43,330 nucleotides of DNA from assembly GCA_904387055.1 (NCBI GenBank), contig CAJFKV010000012.1, positions 1-43,330 on the forward strand, given 5' to 3'. The translations under genes and the position numbers were made by a program. The notes below the pieces were generated by a model, which did no database searches, was not told the DNA's origin, and saw nothing but the letters and a program-made list of their open reading frames with translations. Each line of letters begins with the position of its first letter. The stretch's first letter is position 1. Source of the DNA: Candidatus Heteroruminococcus faecigallinarum (lineage in GTDB: Bacteria; Bacillota; Clostridia; Oscillospirales; Ruminococcaceae). This document shows, in pieces, positions 23,281 to 30,981 of this stretch.

Positions 23281-24816
23281 CTACTTCTCGTTCAGGGCGG
23301 AGGTTTCCCGCATCCAGCTGCCCCACTCGTCATAGGCCTTCTGGTATTGGGCAAAGATCTTCTTGTACTTCTCGTGGTTTTCCGGGATGGGCTTGATGCT
23401 CTTGGCATACCGGACCATGTGGGCTACCGCCTCGTCCGGGTCCTTGTAGATGCCGGCGGCCAGGGTGGCCAGGATGGCCGAGCCCAGGGTGCAGGACTGG
23501 GGGTTCTCCGGAACGTTGACCACTACGTTGCTCACATCCGCGTGGATCTGCATAAACAGGTCGCTGTTGGTGGTGCCGCCGCCCATGCAGATCTCGTTGA
23601 CCGGGAAGCCGGCCTTCCGGAAGGACTGGAAGACGTTCTCGGTGCCATAAGCAACGCCCTCCATGATGGCGCGGAACAGGTGGGCCTGGGTGTGGCCCAG
23701 GGAGAGGCCGTAGATGGTGCCCCGCACCGAGGGATCGGTATAGGGAGTCCGGTTGCCCTGCCACCAATCCAGAACCAGCAGCCCGTCGGAACCGGGCTCC
23801 AGCTTGGCCGCTTCCCGGTTGAGGACGCCGTAAGCGCCGCCGGGCTGGTCCTCCAGATCCTTGCAGAAGTTCCGCTTGAACCAGCTGACAATGGAGCCGC
23901 TGGAGGTCTGGCCGCCCTCCACGACGCCGTATCCCTTGCGGATACAGTCGGGGAAGGGGCCGAAGATGCCGTTCTTGGAGTAGGTGTACTGGTCGGTGAG
24001 GCCCATAATCAGATGGGAGGAACCGGTGATGAGGGCCACCTTGCCGGGCTTGACCACCCCCAGGCCGAAGTTGCCGATGTAGGCGTCCACGCCGCCCTGA
24101 CCGACGATGGTGTTGGGGGAGAGGCCCAGGAACTCGGCCGCCTCGGGAGTGAGGGTCCCCAGGTTGTCGCCCAGGTGGGTGATCTCCTGGGGGAATTTGG
24201 CCAGCACGTCGCCCAGGCCGATCTGCTCGTAGAAATCCACCGGGAATCCGCCGTTGGGGGCGTCGTAGTACCAGCGGACGGCAATGTTGGACAGGTTGGC
24301 GGTCCAGCGGCCGGTGAGCTTGTAGGTAATCCAGTCGGCGCATTCGCAGACCTTTTCCGCCTTGTTGTAATTCTCCGGCTCGTGCTTCTTCAGCCACAGG
24401 GCCTTGCAGGGCATCCATTCGGCCGATACGTTGCCGTAGCCGTTGAACTTCAGGATGGGATGCTTGGTGGAGGCGATAAAGGCGGCCTCCTCGGCAGCGC
24501 GGACGTCCATCCAGATGAGGCAGTCCCGCAGGGGGGTACCGTCGTTCATACAAAGCATGACGCTGCAGCAGGTAACGTCATAGCTGAGGGCGATGATATC
24601 CTCTTTGTCGATACCGGACAGCTCCAGCGCCTTGTGGGTGCTGGCGGCCAGGCAGTTCCACCAGTCGGCCGGGGACTGCTCGGCCCAGCCGGGATGCTCG
24701 TGGCGGGTGGGGTATTCGGTGGAAGCAAAAACGATCTCATGGCCTTCCATGTCGTAGATGCCAACCCGCATGCCGCCGGTTCCGCTGTCGAACCCCATTA
24801 CGTATTTCTGTTTCAA
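23281..24816 (-). CDS. FGGY-family carbohydrate kinase
   Basis: A 511-residue actin-fold sugar kinase (ATP-dependent phosphorylation of a ketose or polyol). Phosphate-1 loop FDSGTGGMRVGIYD at residue 9; active-site Asp in GQGGVDAYIGN; SSHLIMGL and GGQTSSGSI of the hinge; the C-terminal adenosine motif CMGGGTTNSD. The Cys- and Trp-rich regions and GGTT motif resemble the FGGY-like/ribulokinase-like branch rather than glycerol or xylulose kinase. TTG start at 24816 (AGGGGG 9 nt upstream); the first ATG, six codons later, lacks a site. It is first in a two-gene transcript with the AllA-fold gene and divergent from the second FGGY kinase at 25382. Substrate unknown. Confidence 0.92.
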   Translation of the reverse strand: MKQKYVMGFDSGTGGMRVGIYDMEGHEIVFASTEYPTRHEHPGWAEQSPADWWNCLAASTHKALELSGIDKEDIIALSYDVTCCSVMLCMNDGTPLRDCLIWMDVRAAEEAAFIASTKHPILKFNGYGNVSAEWMPCKALWLKKHEPENYNKAEKVCECADWITYKLTGRWTANLSNIAVRWYYDAPNGGFPVDFYEQIGLGDVLAKFPQEITHLGDNLGTLTPEAAEFLGLSPNTIVGQGGVDAYIGNFGLGVVKPGKVALITGSSHLIMGLTDQYTYSKNGIFGPFPDCIRKGYGVVEGGQTSSGSIVSWFKRNFCKDLEDQPGGAYGVLNREAAKLEPGSDGLLVLDWWQGNRTPYTDPSVRGTIYGLSLGHTQAHLFRAIMEGVAYGTENVFQSFRKAGFPVNEICMGGGTTNSDLFMQIHADVSNVVVNVPENPQSCTLGSAILATLAAGIYKDPDEAVAHMVRYAKSIKPIPENHEKYKKIFAQYQKAYDEWGSWMRETSALNEK

Positions 24817-24864
24817 CTTCTAATACCCCCTATTTATTCGTTTTGGATAGTTTATCCCAGGGCA

Positions 24865-24893
24865 AGTATAGCAAATTTGTGCGAAAAAGTAAA
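24865..24893 (-). promoter_or_regulatory. Promoter of the minus-strand kinase operon
   Basis: On the minus strand, TTTACT (plus 24888-24893), 17 nt, TATACT (plus 24865-24870). Confidence 0.65.
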
Positions 24894-24926
24894 CGAAATT
24901 TGGCGAGAAAGTTTTTCAAAACGAAA
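24882..24926. promoter_or_regulatory. Cluster of CGAAA repeats, candidate DeoR-type operator
   Basis: CGAAA occurs at 24882, 24894 and 24922 and as CGAGAAA at 24904, over and just upstream of the minus-strand -35 box. Direct CGAAA/TTTCG repeats are common in operators of DeoR-family regulators such as GlpR. The DeoR gene at 19473 is a possible source. Confidence 0.35.
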
Positions 24927-24985
24927 AAGTTCATCCTTGTTTTTTGTGCGAAGTGGCAAAAAAGTGTTACAGTTTTCCGCAACTA

Positions 24986-25014
24986 TTGCAAAGATCCGTG
25001 AAACAGAGTACAAT
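24986..25014 (+). promoter_or_regulatory. Distal plus-strand promoter upstream of the ribulokinase operon
   Basis: TTGCAA (24986-24991), 17 nt, TACAAT (25009-25014). It would give a leader of about 360 nt before the ribulokinase gene. No small gene in this stretch is convincing. Confidence 0.5.
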
Positions 25015-25066
25015 ATAGGCATTCCAAAGCGACTGTTTTGTTCAAAAAACGGAAGCATGGAAACGC

Positions 25067-25215
25067 GCATTTTGCCCAAAAGCGGATGGGATTCTTTGCT
25101 ACTATTGATTACAGTTATTGGCATTTCGCCCTATTTCTTTCCACCGAATTGTCAACTTTGCTGTTTGGATGGGTCAATCTGCAGCAAAGGAAAGAGCATG
25201 TTTCGGGCAAAATGC
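25067..25215. repeat. Three copies of an 11-nt motif, possible operator array
   Basis: GCATTTTGCCC at 25067-25077, GCATTTCGCCC at 25121-25131 (one mismatch), and the exact reverse complement GGGCAAAATGC at 25205-25215. All lie between the distal and proximal promoters in the 565-nt divergent region 24817-25381. The spacing suggests regulator sites or a long-range stem in a leader RNA. Confidence 0.5.
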
Positions 25216-25275
25216 AAAATATGCAAACTTTTGTCAAGTTTTTTTAACCTTGTGCAAAGAAATTATGGAGATTGC

Positions 25276-25312
25276 TTGACTTTATCTGTCGGAGGATTAT
25301 AATGACAGATAA
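25276..25312 (+). promoter_or_regulatory. Proximal promoter of the kinase/ABC operon with palindromic operator
   Basis: TTGACT (25276-25281), 16 nt, TATAAT (25298-25303). A perfect inverted repeat TTATCTGTC (25282-25290), 13-nt spacer, GACAGATAA (25304-25312) exactly brackets the -10 box. A repressor bound here would block RNA polymerase, so sugar-inducible control of the ribulokinase/ABC/DhaKL operon is predicted. Confidence 0.75.
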
Positions 25313-25381
25313 GATTTCCGTGGAGGAAGCCTTTTGGGGGGCGGCGGAAATCAACATAACGGTTTGGAGGTTTGGGGAGTT

Positions 25382-27055
25382 ATGGAGGAGAGATACACCA
25401 TTGGCTGCGACTTTGGCACCCTGTCGATGCGGGCGGTGCTGGTGCGGCTGCGGGACGGCGAGGTTGTCGCCGAGGAAACCTTTGACTATCCCCATGGCGT
25501 CATCACCGGCCAGCTGCCGGAGAGTGGGGTCCTCCTTTCTGGGCCAGGCTGGGCCCTTCAGGACCCGGACGATTACCTGCAGGCCCTGGAACACTGTGTC
25601 CCGACGGTGGTGAAGGAATCGGGGGTGGACCCGGCCGCCATCATCGCCATGGGGGTGGACTTCACCACCTGCACCGTGGTCCCCTTGGACGAGAAGCTGG
25701 TCCCCCTGTGCAAGAATCCCCGGTTCCGGGACCGGCCCCATGCCTGGATCAAGCTGTGGAAAAACCACACAGCCGGCCCCGAGGCAAACGATATCACCCG
25801 GATTGTGGCCCAAAAAGGATGGCACACGCTGGACGATTACGGGTTCCGGGCGTCGTCCGAATGGTTCTTTTCCAAAATCCTGGAAATTATTCGGAAAGAT
25901 GAGGATACCTACCGGCAGACCTACACCTATTCGGAGGCGGGGGACTACATCGTCTCCCAGCTGGTGGGGAAGATGGTCCGCAGCGGGGTGCTGGCCGCTG
26001 CCAAGGGCCTTTACGACAACGTGAACAACCGGTACCCGGACAAGGAGTTTTTCCGGGCGCTGGATCCCCGGATGGAGAATATTGTGGAGGAGAAGCACCT
26101 GGACAACATCCAGCAGGTAGGGTCTGTAGCCGGCGGCCTCACGGCCAGCATGGCTGGCCGTCTGGGACTCAAGGAAGGGACCACCATCTGTGTGGCCCAC
26201 GCGGATGCCGGGTGTGCTCTTCCCGGCGCCGGGCTTGTCCAGCCCAACGAGATGCTGTTTGTCATGGGAACCTCCACCTGCCATATGATGATGGCCGAGA
26301 CGAAGGAGCAGATTCCCGGCATGTTCGGCGTCTACTACAACGGCATTCTCCCCGGCTACTACGCCTATGAGGCCGGCCAGGGAGCGGTGGGCGACATCTT
26401 TGATTGGTTCTGCCGCCGCTTTGTTCCCCAAAGCTACTACGAGGAGGCCGACCAGAGGGGAATTGCCATCCAGAAGCTGCTGGACGAGAAGGCTGCCAAG
26501 CTGAAGGTAGGGGAGAGCGGCGTGATCGCTCTGGACTGGATGAACGGCAACCGGTGCATCCTGCAGAATTCTGAGCTTACCGGCCTGTTTATGGGCCTCA
26601 CCCTCTCCACCACGGCGGAGGAGGTGTACCGGGCCCTGCTGGAGGCCACTGCCTTTGGCACCAAGGTCATTATGGATCAGTTTGCCGCTTATCATGTTCC
26701 GGTCAAGGGCGTGTATGCCTGCGGCGGCCTGGCCCACAAGAGCCCAGTGGTGATGCAGATTTATGCCGACGTGCTGGGCCTGCCCATCAAGGTGTCGGCG
26801 GTCAAGCAGACCTCCGCTCTTTCCACCTCCATCTTTGCGGCGGTGGCGGCCGGATCGGCCAAGGGCGGATACGACGACTACGCCACCGCGGTTTCCCGGA
26901 TGGTCAAGCCCCCCAAGAGGGAGTATTTCCCCATCCCGGAGAATGTGGAGCGGTACCAAAAGCTCTTTGCCATCTACCGGGAGATGCACGACCTCCTGGG
27001 CAAAGAGGGCAGCCCCATGCTCCGGCTGCGGGAGCTGCAGCGGGAGTGCCTGTGA
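25382..27055 (+). CDS. araB: L-ribulokinase-like FGGY kinase
   Basis: 557 residues, the length of AraB-type ribulokinases. N-terminal IGCDFGTLSMRAVLV (phosphate loop), GVDFTTCTVVPLDE, the substrate-pocket block PHAWIKLWKNHTAGPEA, the catalytic Asp in AHADAGCALPGAG, MGTSTCHMM, LDWMNGNR, and the adenosine motif CGGLAHKSPV. Ribulokinases phosphorylate L- or D-ribulose and other 2-ketopentoses, and related proteins accept C4 ketoses. No araA or araD is present, so the true substrate may differ. ATG 25382 follows GGGGAG; the frame upstream is leader. First gene of a likely seven-gene operon with the ABC importer and DhaKL. Confidence 0.9.
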   Translation: MEERYTIGCDFGTLSMRAVLVRLRDGEVVAEETFDYPHGVITGQLPESGVLLSGPGWALQDPDDYLQALEHCVPTVVKESGVDPAAIIAMGVDFTTCTVVPLDEKLVPLCKNPRFRDRPHAWIKLWKNHTAGPEANDITRIVAQKGWHTLDDYGFRASSEWFFSKILEIIRKDEDTYRQTYTYSEAGDYIVSQLVGKMVRSGVLAAAKGLYDNVNNRYPDKEFFRALDPRMENIVEEKHLDNIQQVGSVAGGLTASMAGRLGLKEGTTICVAHADAGCALPGAGLVQPNEMLFVMGTSTCHMMMAETKEQIPGMFGVYYNGILPGYYAYEAGQGAVGDIFDWFCRRFVPQSYYEEADQRGIAIQKLLDEKAAKLKVGESGVIALDWMNGNRCILQNSELTGLFMGLTLSTTAEEVYRALLEATAFGTKVIMDQFAAYHVPVKGVYACGGLAHKSPVVMQIYADVLGLPIKVSAVKQTSALSTSIFAAVAAGSAKGGYDDYATAVSRMVKPPKREYFPIPENVERYQKLFAIYREMHDLLGKEGSPMLRLRELQRECL

Positions 27056-27081
27056 AAAGGCGGCTCCCCCCCACCAATTTG

Positions 27082-27128
27082 TTATGAACCGGCCCTTTGC
27101 GGGATCCTTGTAGGGCTGGCGTTCATAA
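27082..27128 (+). other. Intercistronic stem-loop before the binding-protein gene
   Basis: TTATGAAC (27082-27089) pairs with GTTCATAA (27121-27128), continued by a GGCCCT/AGGGCT-type inner pairing. It separates the kinase cistron from the strongly expressed binding-protein cistron and may be an RNA processing or stabilising element. Confidence 0.5.
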
Positions 27129-27162
27129 AACGCTGTAAAGCACATATTAAGGAGGAAAAAAC

Positions 27163-28284
27163 ATGAAAGCACGTAAAGTACTTGCGCTGATCCTGTCCCT
27201 GGCCATGGCGTTCTCGCTGGCAGCCTGCGGCGGCAGCTCGTCCAGTGCGGCTCCTGAGTCCGAGGCTGCTCCCTCTGAGAGCGCTGCGACTTCTGAGGAG
27301 GCCCCTGCTGAGGAGTCCGCTCCTGCTGAGGCCAAGGATTACACCATCGCCACCGTTGTCAAGCTGACCGGCGTTGCCTGGTTCGACCGGATGGAAGAGG
27401 GCGTCAACCAGTTTGCCGAGGATACCGGCATCGATGCCTTCCAGGTTGGTGACTCCACTGCCGACCCCGCTGCCCAGGCCAAGATCATCGAGGATATGAT
27501 CGCCCAGGGCGTGGACGCCATCTGCGTGGTTCCCAACTCCACCGAGTCCCTGGAGGCTGTGCTCCAGAAGGCTCGTGAGGCCGGCATCGTGGTTATCTCC
27601 CATGAGGCTGCCAACATCCAGAACGCCGACTACGACATCGAGGCTTTCGACAACGCCCTCTACGGCGAGCATTTTGCTCAGCAGCTGGGCGAGCTGATGG
27701 GCGGCAAGGGTCAGTACACCACCTTTGTTGGTTCGCTGACCGCTACCTCCCACAACGAGTGGTGCGACGCTTCTCTGGCTTACCAGCAGGAGCACTATCC
27801 CGACATGGAGCTGGTCTCCCCCAAGAACGAGACCACTGAGGACGCGGAGAATGCGTACCAGAAGGCCAAGGAGCTGCTGGCTGCCTATCCCGATCTGGTT
27901 GGCTTCCAGGGTTCCGCTATGACCGATATCCCCGGTGTTGCCCGCGCCATCGAGGAGGCCGGCCTGGCTGACTCCACCTACGTTATCGGTACCTCCCTGG
28001 TGTCCACCTCCGGCCAGTATCTGGAGACCGGCGCCATCGACATCATCTCCTTCTGGGATCCCGCTCTGGCTGGTTACGCCATGAACGAGCTGGCTGTGAA
28101 GGTTCTGGACGAGAGAGCCGGTGTCGGCGAGGCTGTGGCCGATGGCCTGAGCCTGACCGCGGACGGTTATCAGGATCTGAAGCTGGTTGACAACACCGCC
28201 AACGGCGGCACCAAGGTGTTCTATGCCAACGCCTGGATCGACGTCACCAAGGAGAATATGGACGATCCCGCTTACCAGTTCTAA
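27163..28284 (+). CDS. Sugar ABC transporter substrate-binding lipoprotein (RbsB/LsrB/RhaS group)
   Basis: 373 residues. Signal peptide MKARKVLALILSLAMAFSL, lipobox SLAACG (Cys at about 22), then a Ser/Glu/Ala-rich linker (25-58). The rest is a type I periplasmic-binding fold of the autoinducer-2/rhamnose/ribose branch: VVKLTGVAWFDRMEEGVNQF, DPAAQAKIIEDMIAQGVDAICVV-type segment, VVISHEA, VGFQGSAMTDIPGVARAIEEAG, and FWDPALAGYAM. It captures the sugar outside the membrane and hands it to the permeases at 29938 and 30974. Codon choice (many GCT, GGT, GTT) differs from neighbours and fits high expression. ATG follows TTAAGGAGG. Confidence 0.95.
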   Translation: MKARKVLALILSLAMAFSLAACGGSSSSAAPESEAAPSESAATSEEAPAEESAPAEAKDYTIATVVKLTGVAWFDRMEEGVNQFAEDTGIDAFQVGDSTADPAAQAKIIEDMIAQGVDAICVVPNSTESLEAVLQKAREAGIVVISHEAANIQNADYDIEAFDNALYGEHFAQQLGELMGGKGQYTTFVGSLTATSHNEWCDASLAYQQEHYPDMELVSPKNETTEDAENAYQKAKELLAAYPDLVGFQGSAMTDIPGVARAIEEAGLADSTYVIGTSLVSTSGQYLETGAIDIISFWDPALAGYAMNELAVKVLDERAGVGEAVADGLSLTADGYQDLKLVDNTANGGTKVFYANAWIDVTKENMDDPAYQF

Positions 28285-28318
28285 GGAATCGGAGGGAATC
28301 GATCCCAGTAGACAGCAT

Positions 28319-28357
28319 AAGGGAGGAGGGCTGCCCTCGCAGCAGCCCCCCTCCCTT
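28319..28357 (+). other. Intercistronic hairpin after the binding-protein gene
   Basis: A 16-nt arm (28319-28334) pairs with 28342-28357 with one A-C mismatch. No T-run follows, so it probably protects the 3' end of the binding-protein mRNA and keeps it more abundant than the rest, as in maltose and ribose operons. Confidence 0.6.
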
Positions 28358-28410
28358 CCGCGAATCCAGACGGTTCATAGAGATAGCGCAAAGAGAAAGG
28401 AAATCGTGTT

Positions 28411-29901
28411 ATGGCCCAACCATTCATTAAGTTGACGGGCATTTCCAAGTCTTTTGCCGGTGTCAAGGCGCTGCAGAACGTCGACATGGTGATTAACCAG
28501 GGCGAAACTCGGTGCCTTGCCGGTGAGAACGGCGGCGGAAAGTCTACCTTGATTAAGGTGATCTCTGGCTTTTACACCCCTGATGAAGGCACCATCGAGA
28601 TCAATGGCAAGGTTTATAAAAAGCTGACCCCCCAGCAGGCAATTCGGGAAGGAATTCAGATCATCTATCAGGATTTCTCGGTCTTTCCTAACTTGACGGT
28701 GGCGGAGAATATTGCACTCAGCTCCGAGCGACTGGAAAACAAAAAGTTTGTCAATTGGAAAGCCATTCGGGAAAAGGCAAAGAAGGGTCTTTCTCTGGTC
28801 AATGTAGAGATGGATCTGGATGCCAAGGTGGGAGATCTTTCGGTCGCGGATAAACAGCTGGTGGCCATCTGCCGGGCGCTGCTCCAGGATGCCAAGCTCC
28901 TGGTGATGGACGAACCCACCACTGCATTAACCCGTAAAGAAGTGGATTCTCTCTTTAAAGTTGTGCGGGATCTGCAGAAAAAGGGGATTGCGATTCTGTT
29001 TGTCAGCCACAAGCTGGAGGAGGTCTTTGAGATCGCCGAAGAGCTGACAATCCTGCGAAACGGCAGGAAAGTGATCGAGGGGCACATGAAGGACTTCGAC
29101 CGGGAGAAGTTTATCTATTACATGACCGGCCGAAAGATTGAAGAGAGCCACTACGATCAGCCGGAAGTTGCCGGCGCGCCAATGTTTAAGGTTGAAAACA
29201 TCGGGATCAAGGATCTGTTTAAGGATATATCGTTTGAGGTTTATGCCGGGGAGATCGTGGGGATTACCGGCCTGCTGGGCTCCGGCCGCAGCGAGCTGGC
29301 CCGGGCTCTGTTCGGCTTGGAAAAGCTGACCGAAGGCAAAGTGTACCTGGAAGGAAAGGAACTGCACCTGCATTCGGTAAAGGATGCCATTGACCATGGA
29401 ATTTCCTACGTTCCGGAGGACCGCCTGACCGAGGGCCTTTTCCTCCCTCATTCCATCGCCAACAACACCGTGGCGGCTACCTTGGACAAAAATTTGGACA
29501 AGCGCCATCTGCTGGATAAGAAAAAGATTCGGGAAACAACCGATAACTGGATCCATGAGATGAAGGTGGTTACGCCCTCGGGAGCACTTCCGGTGCAGGC
29601 TCTGTCCGGCGGGAACCAGCAGAAGGTTGTGCTGGCTAAGTGGCTGTCCAACAATCCCAAGGTGTTGATCCTGAACAGTCCTACCGTGGGTGTGGACATC
29701 GGCGCCAAGACCGATATCCATGAATATACCCGCCACCTGGCGGCTCAGGGCATGGCGGTCATCATCATTTCGGATGATATTCCGGAGGTTATGCAGACCT
29801 GTAACCGGGTGCTCATCATGAAAAAGGGGCGGATCGTGGGCCAGTATGCAACTGCCGATCTGGATGAAACTTCCTTGTCCAATAAGCTCAGTGAGTCCTA
29901 G
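28411..29901 (+). CDS. Sugar ABC transporter ATP-binding protein, tandem (RbsA/LsrA type)
   Basis: 496 residues with two ABC domains, the standard architecture for ribose/AI-2-type importers. Domain 1 (about 5-240): Walker A GENGGGKST, signature LSVADKQLVAICRAL, Walker B LLVMDEPTTAL. Domain 2 (about 255-490): degenerate Walker A GLLGSGRSELARALFG, the family-specific QALSGGNQQKVVLAKWL, and a Walker B with the usual loss of Glu (LILNSPTVGVDIGAK). Walker A of domain 1 has Gly where Ala is usual. It energises uptake together with the two permeases. ATG follows AAAGGAAAT. Confidence 0.96.
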   Translation: MAQPFIKLTGISKSFAGVKALQNVDMVINQGETRCLAGENGGGKSTLIKVISGFYTPDEGTIEINGKVYKKLTPQQAIREGIQIIYQDFSVFPNLTVAENIALSSERLENKKFVNWKAIREKAKKGLSLVNVEMDLDAKVGDLSVADKQLVAICRALLQDAKLLVMDEPTTALTRKEVDSLFKVVRDLQKKGIAILFVSHKLEEVFEIAEELTILRNGRKVIEGHMKDFDREKFIYYMTGRKIEESHYDQPEVAGAPMFKVENIGIKDLFKDISFEVYAGEIVGITGLLGSGRSELARALFGLEKLTEGKVYLEGKELHLHSVKDAIDHGISYVPEDRLTEGLFLPHSIANNTVAATLDKNLDKRHLLDKKKIRETTDNWIHEMKVVTPSGALPVQALSGGNQQKVVLAKWLSNNPKVLILNSPTVGVDIGAKTDIHEYTRHLAAQGMAVIIISDDIPEVMQTCNRVLIMKKGRIVGQYATADLDETSLSNKLSES

Positions 29902-29937
29902 CAACGCCGTCAATTAAGGGAAAGGAATGGAAATTCG

Positions 29938-30981
29938 GTGAAAAAGATCGTAAAAACCAACGAATTTTTCGTTGCCATCACCGTTGTTGCCCTCTGTTTA
30001 TTCATTGGCATCAGGAATCCTGTTTTCTTCACCGGCGCCAATGCGGTTAGCCTTTTGAAAAACAGCGTGGTAGACGGAATCATGGCATTTGCCCTGATGC
30101 TGGGCATCATTGCGGGTGGAATCGACGTATCGTTCCCCGCTATTGCGGTTTGCTCCTTTTATCTGACCAATAAATTGATGCAGACCATTGATTTTCAAGG
30201 TTCGGTTGTGTTGCCTATCCTGATGGCGGTGGCCATCGGCACGGTGCTGGGCTTCATCAATGGTGTGATTATCGCCAAGTACAACCTGCCGGCCTTCATT
30301 GTCACCTTGGGTACATCCAGTGTGTTCCACGGGTTGTTGATTTCCCTGGTGGGTTCCCGCCAGATCGGCCGTCTCCAGCCTCCCCTGGAGGAGATGAGCA
30401 AGGCGTCCCTCTTTACCGTCCAGTCGGATAACGCCGTCAGCTCGATGCCGGTGACCTTTATCTTCCTGGTGGTCATTGCAGTTGTCGTCCACATCATCTT
30501 GAAATACACCATGCTTGGCCGGGGCATCTATGCCGTCGGCGGTGACCGTGTCTCTGCGGAGCGGGCCGGCTTCCCGGTGAAGGGGATTCAGGTTTTTGTG
30601 TACACCTTCATCGGCATGGCGGCCGGCCTGGCTGGCATTGTCCACTCGATCCAGGCACGGATGGCCATCCCCACCGACCTGATGGGCAACGAGATGCTCA
30701 TCATCGCGGCGGTGGTGCTGGGCGGCACCAACATTTCCGGCGGCAGCGGTACGGTGATCGGCACTGCCCTGGGTCTTGCCCTGATTACCATTACCAAGAA
30801 CAGCCTGATCCTGATCGGGATCCCGTCCACGGCGCAGCGGTTTGTGCTGGGTCTTATCATCGTAGCCGGTACGGCTGTTTCGGCTTACCAGGCTCTGCGG
30901 AACTCCCGCAAGAACCCCAAGATCCTTGCGGATACCGACACGCCTGTGAAGGATGTGGAAGGAGGTGCAGCAAATGTCTGA
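29938..30981 (+). CDS. Sugar ABC transporter permease 1 (RbsC/LsrC-like)
   Basis: A 347-residue polytopic inner-membrane protein of the BPD_transp_2 (ribose/branched-chain) family. Blocks seen: GIIAGGIDVSFPAIAV, ALAIGTVLGFINGVIIAKYNLPAFIVTLGT-type region, ISLVGSRQIG, GRGIYAVGGDRVSAERAGFPV, VLGGTNISGGSGTVIGTALG. GTG start at 29938 about 12 nt after AAAGGAA; an ATG at 29927 runs into a stop after four codons. The gene overlaps the second permease by 8 nt. It forms a heterodimeric channel with the product of 30974. Confidence 0.95.
   Translation: MKKIVKTNEFFVAITVVALCLFIGIRNPVFFTGANAVSLLKNSVVDGIMAFALMLGIIAGGIDVSFPAIAVCSFYLTNKLMQTIDFQGSVVLPILMAVAIGTVLGFINGVIIAKYNLPAFIVTLGTSSVFHGLLISLVGSRQIGRLQPPLEEMSKASLFTVQSDNAVSSMPVTFIFLVVIAVVVHIILKYTMLGRGIYAVGGDRVSAERAGFPVKGIQVFVYTFIGMAAGLAGIVHSIQARMAIPTDLMGNEMLIIAAVVLGGTNISGGSGTVIGTALGLALITITKNSLILIGIPSTAQRFVLGLIIVAGTAVSAYQALRNSRKNPKILADTDTPVKDVEGGAANV

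Noticed and set aside
25038..25247. 69-residue plus-strand frame in the divergent control region
   Set aside because: No ribosome binding site; it overlaps the repeated GCATTTYGCCC motifs, which look regulatory.
22732..25302. 856-codon plus-strand frame opposite the AllA-fold and FGGY genes
   Set aside because: Antisense shadow; it crosses the divergent promoter region and has no family features, while the minus-strand genes have clear motifs and ribosome binding sites.
27118..27136. Possible catabolite-responsive (cre) site near the binding-protein leader
   Set aside because: The match to the CcpA consensus is poor and the bases belong to the intercistronic stem-loop.
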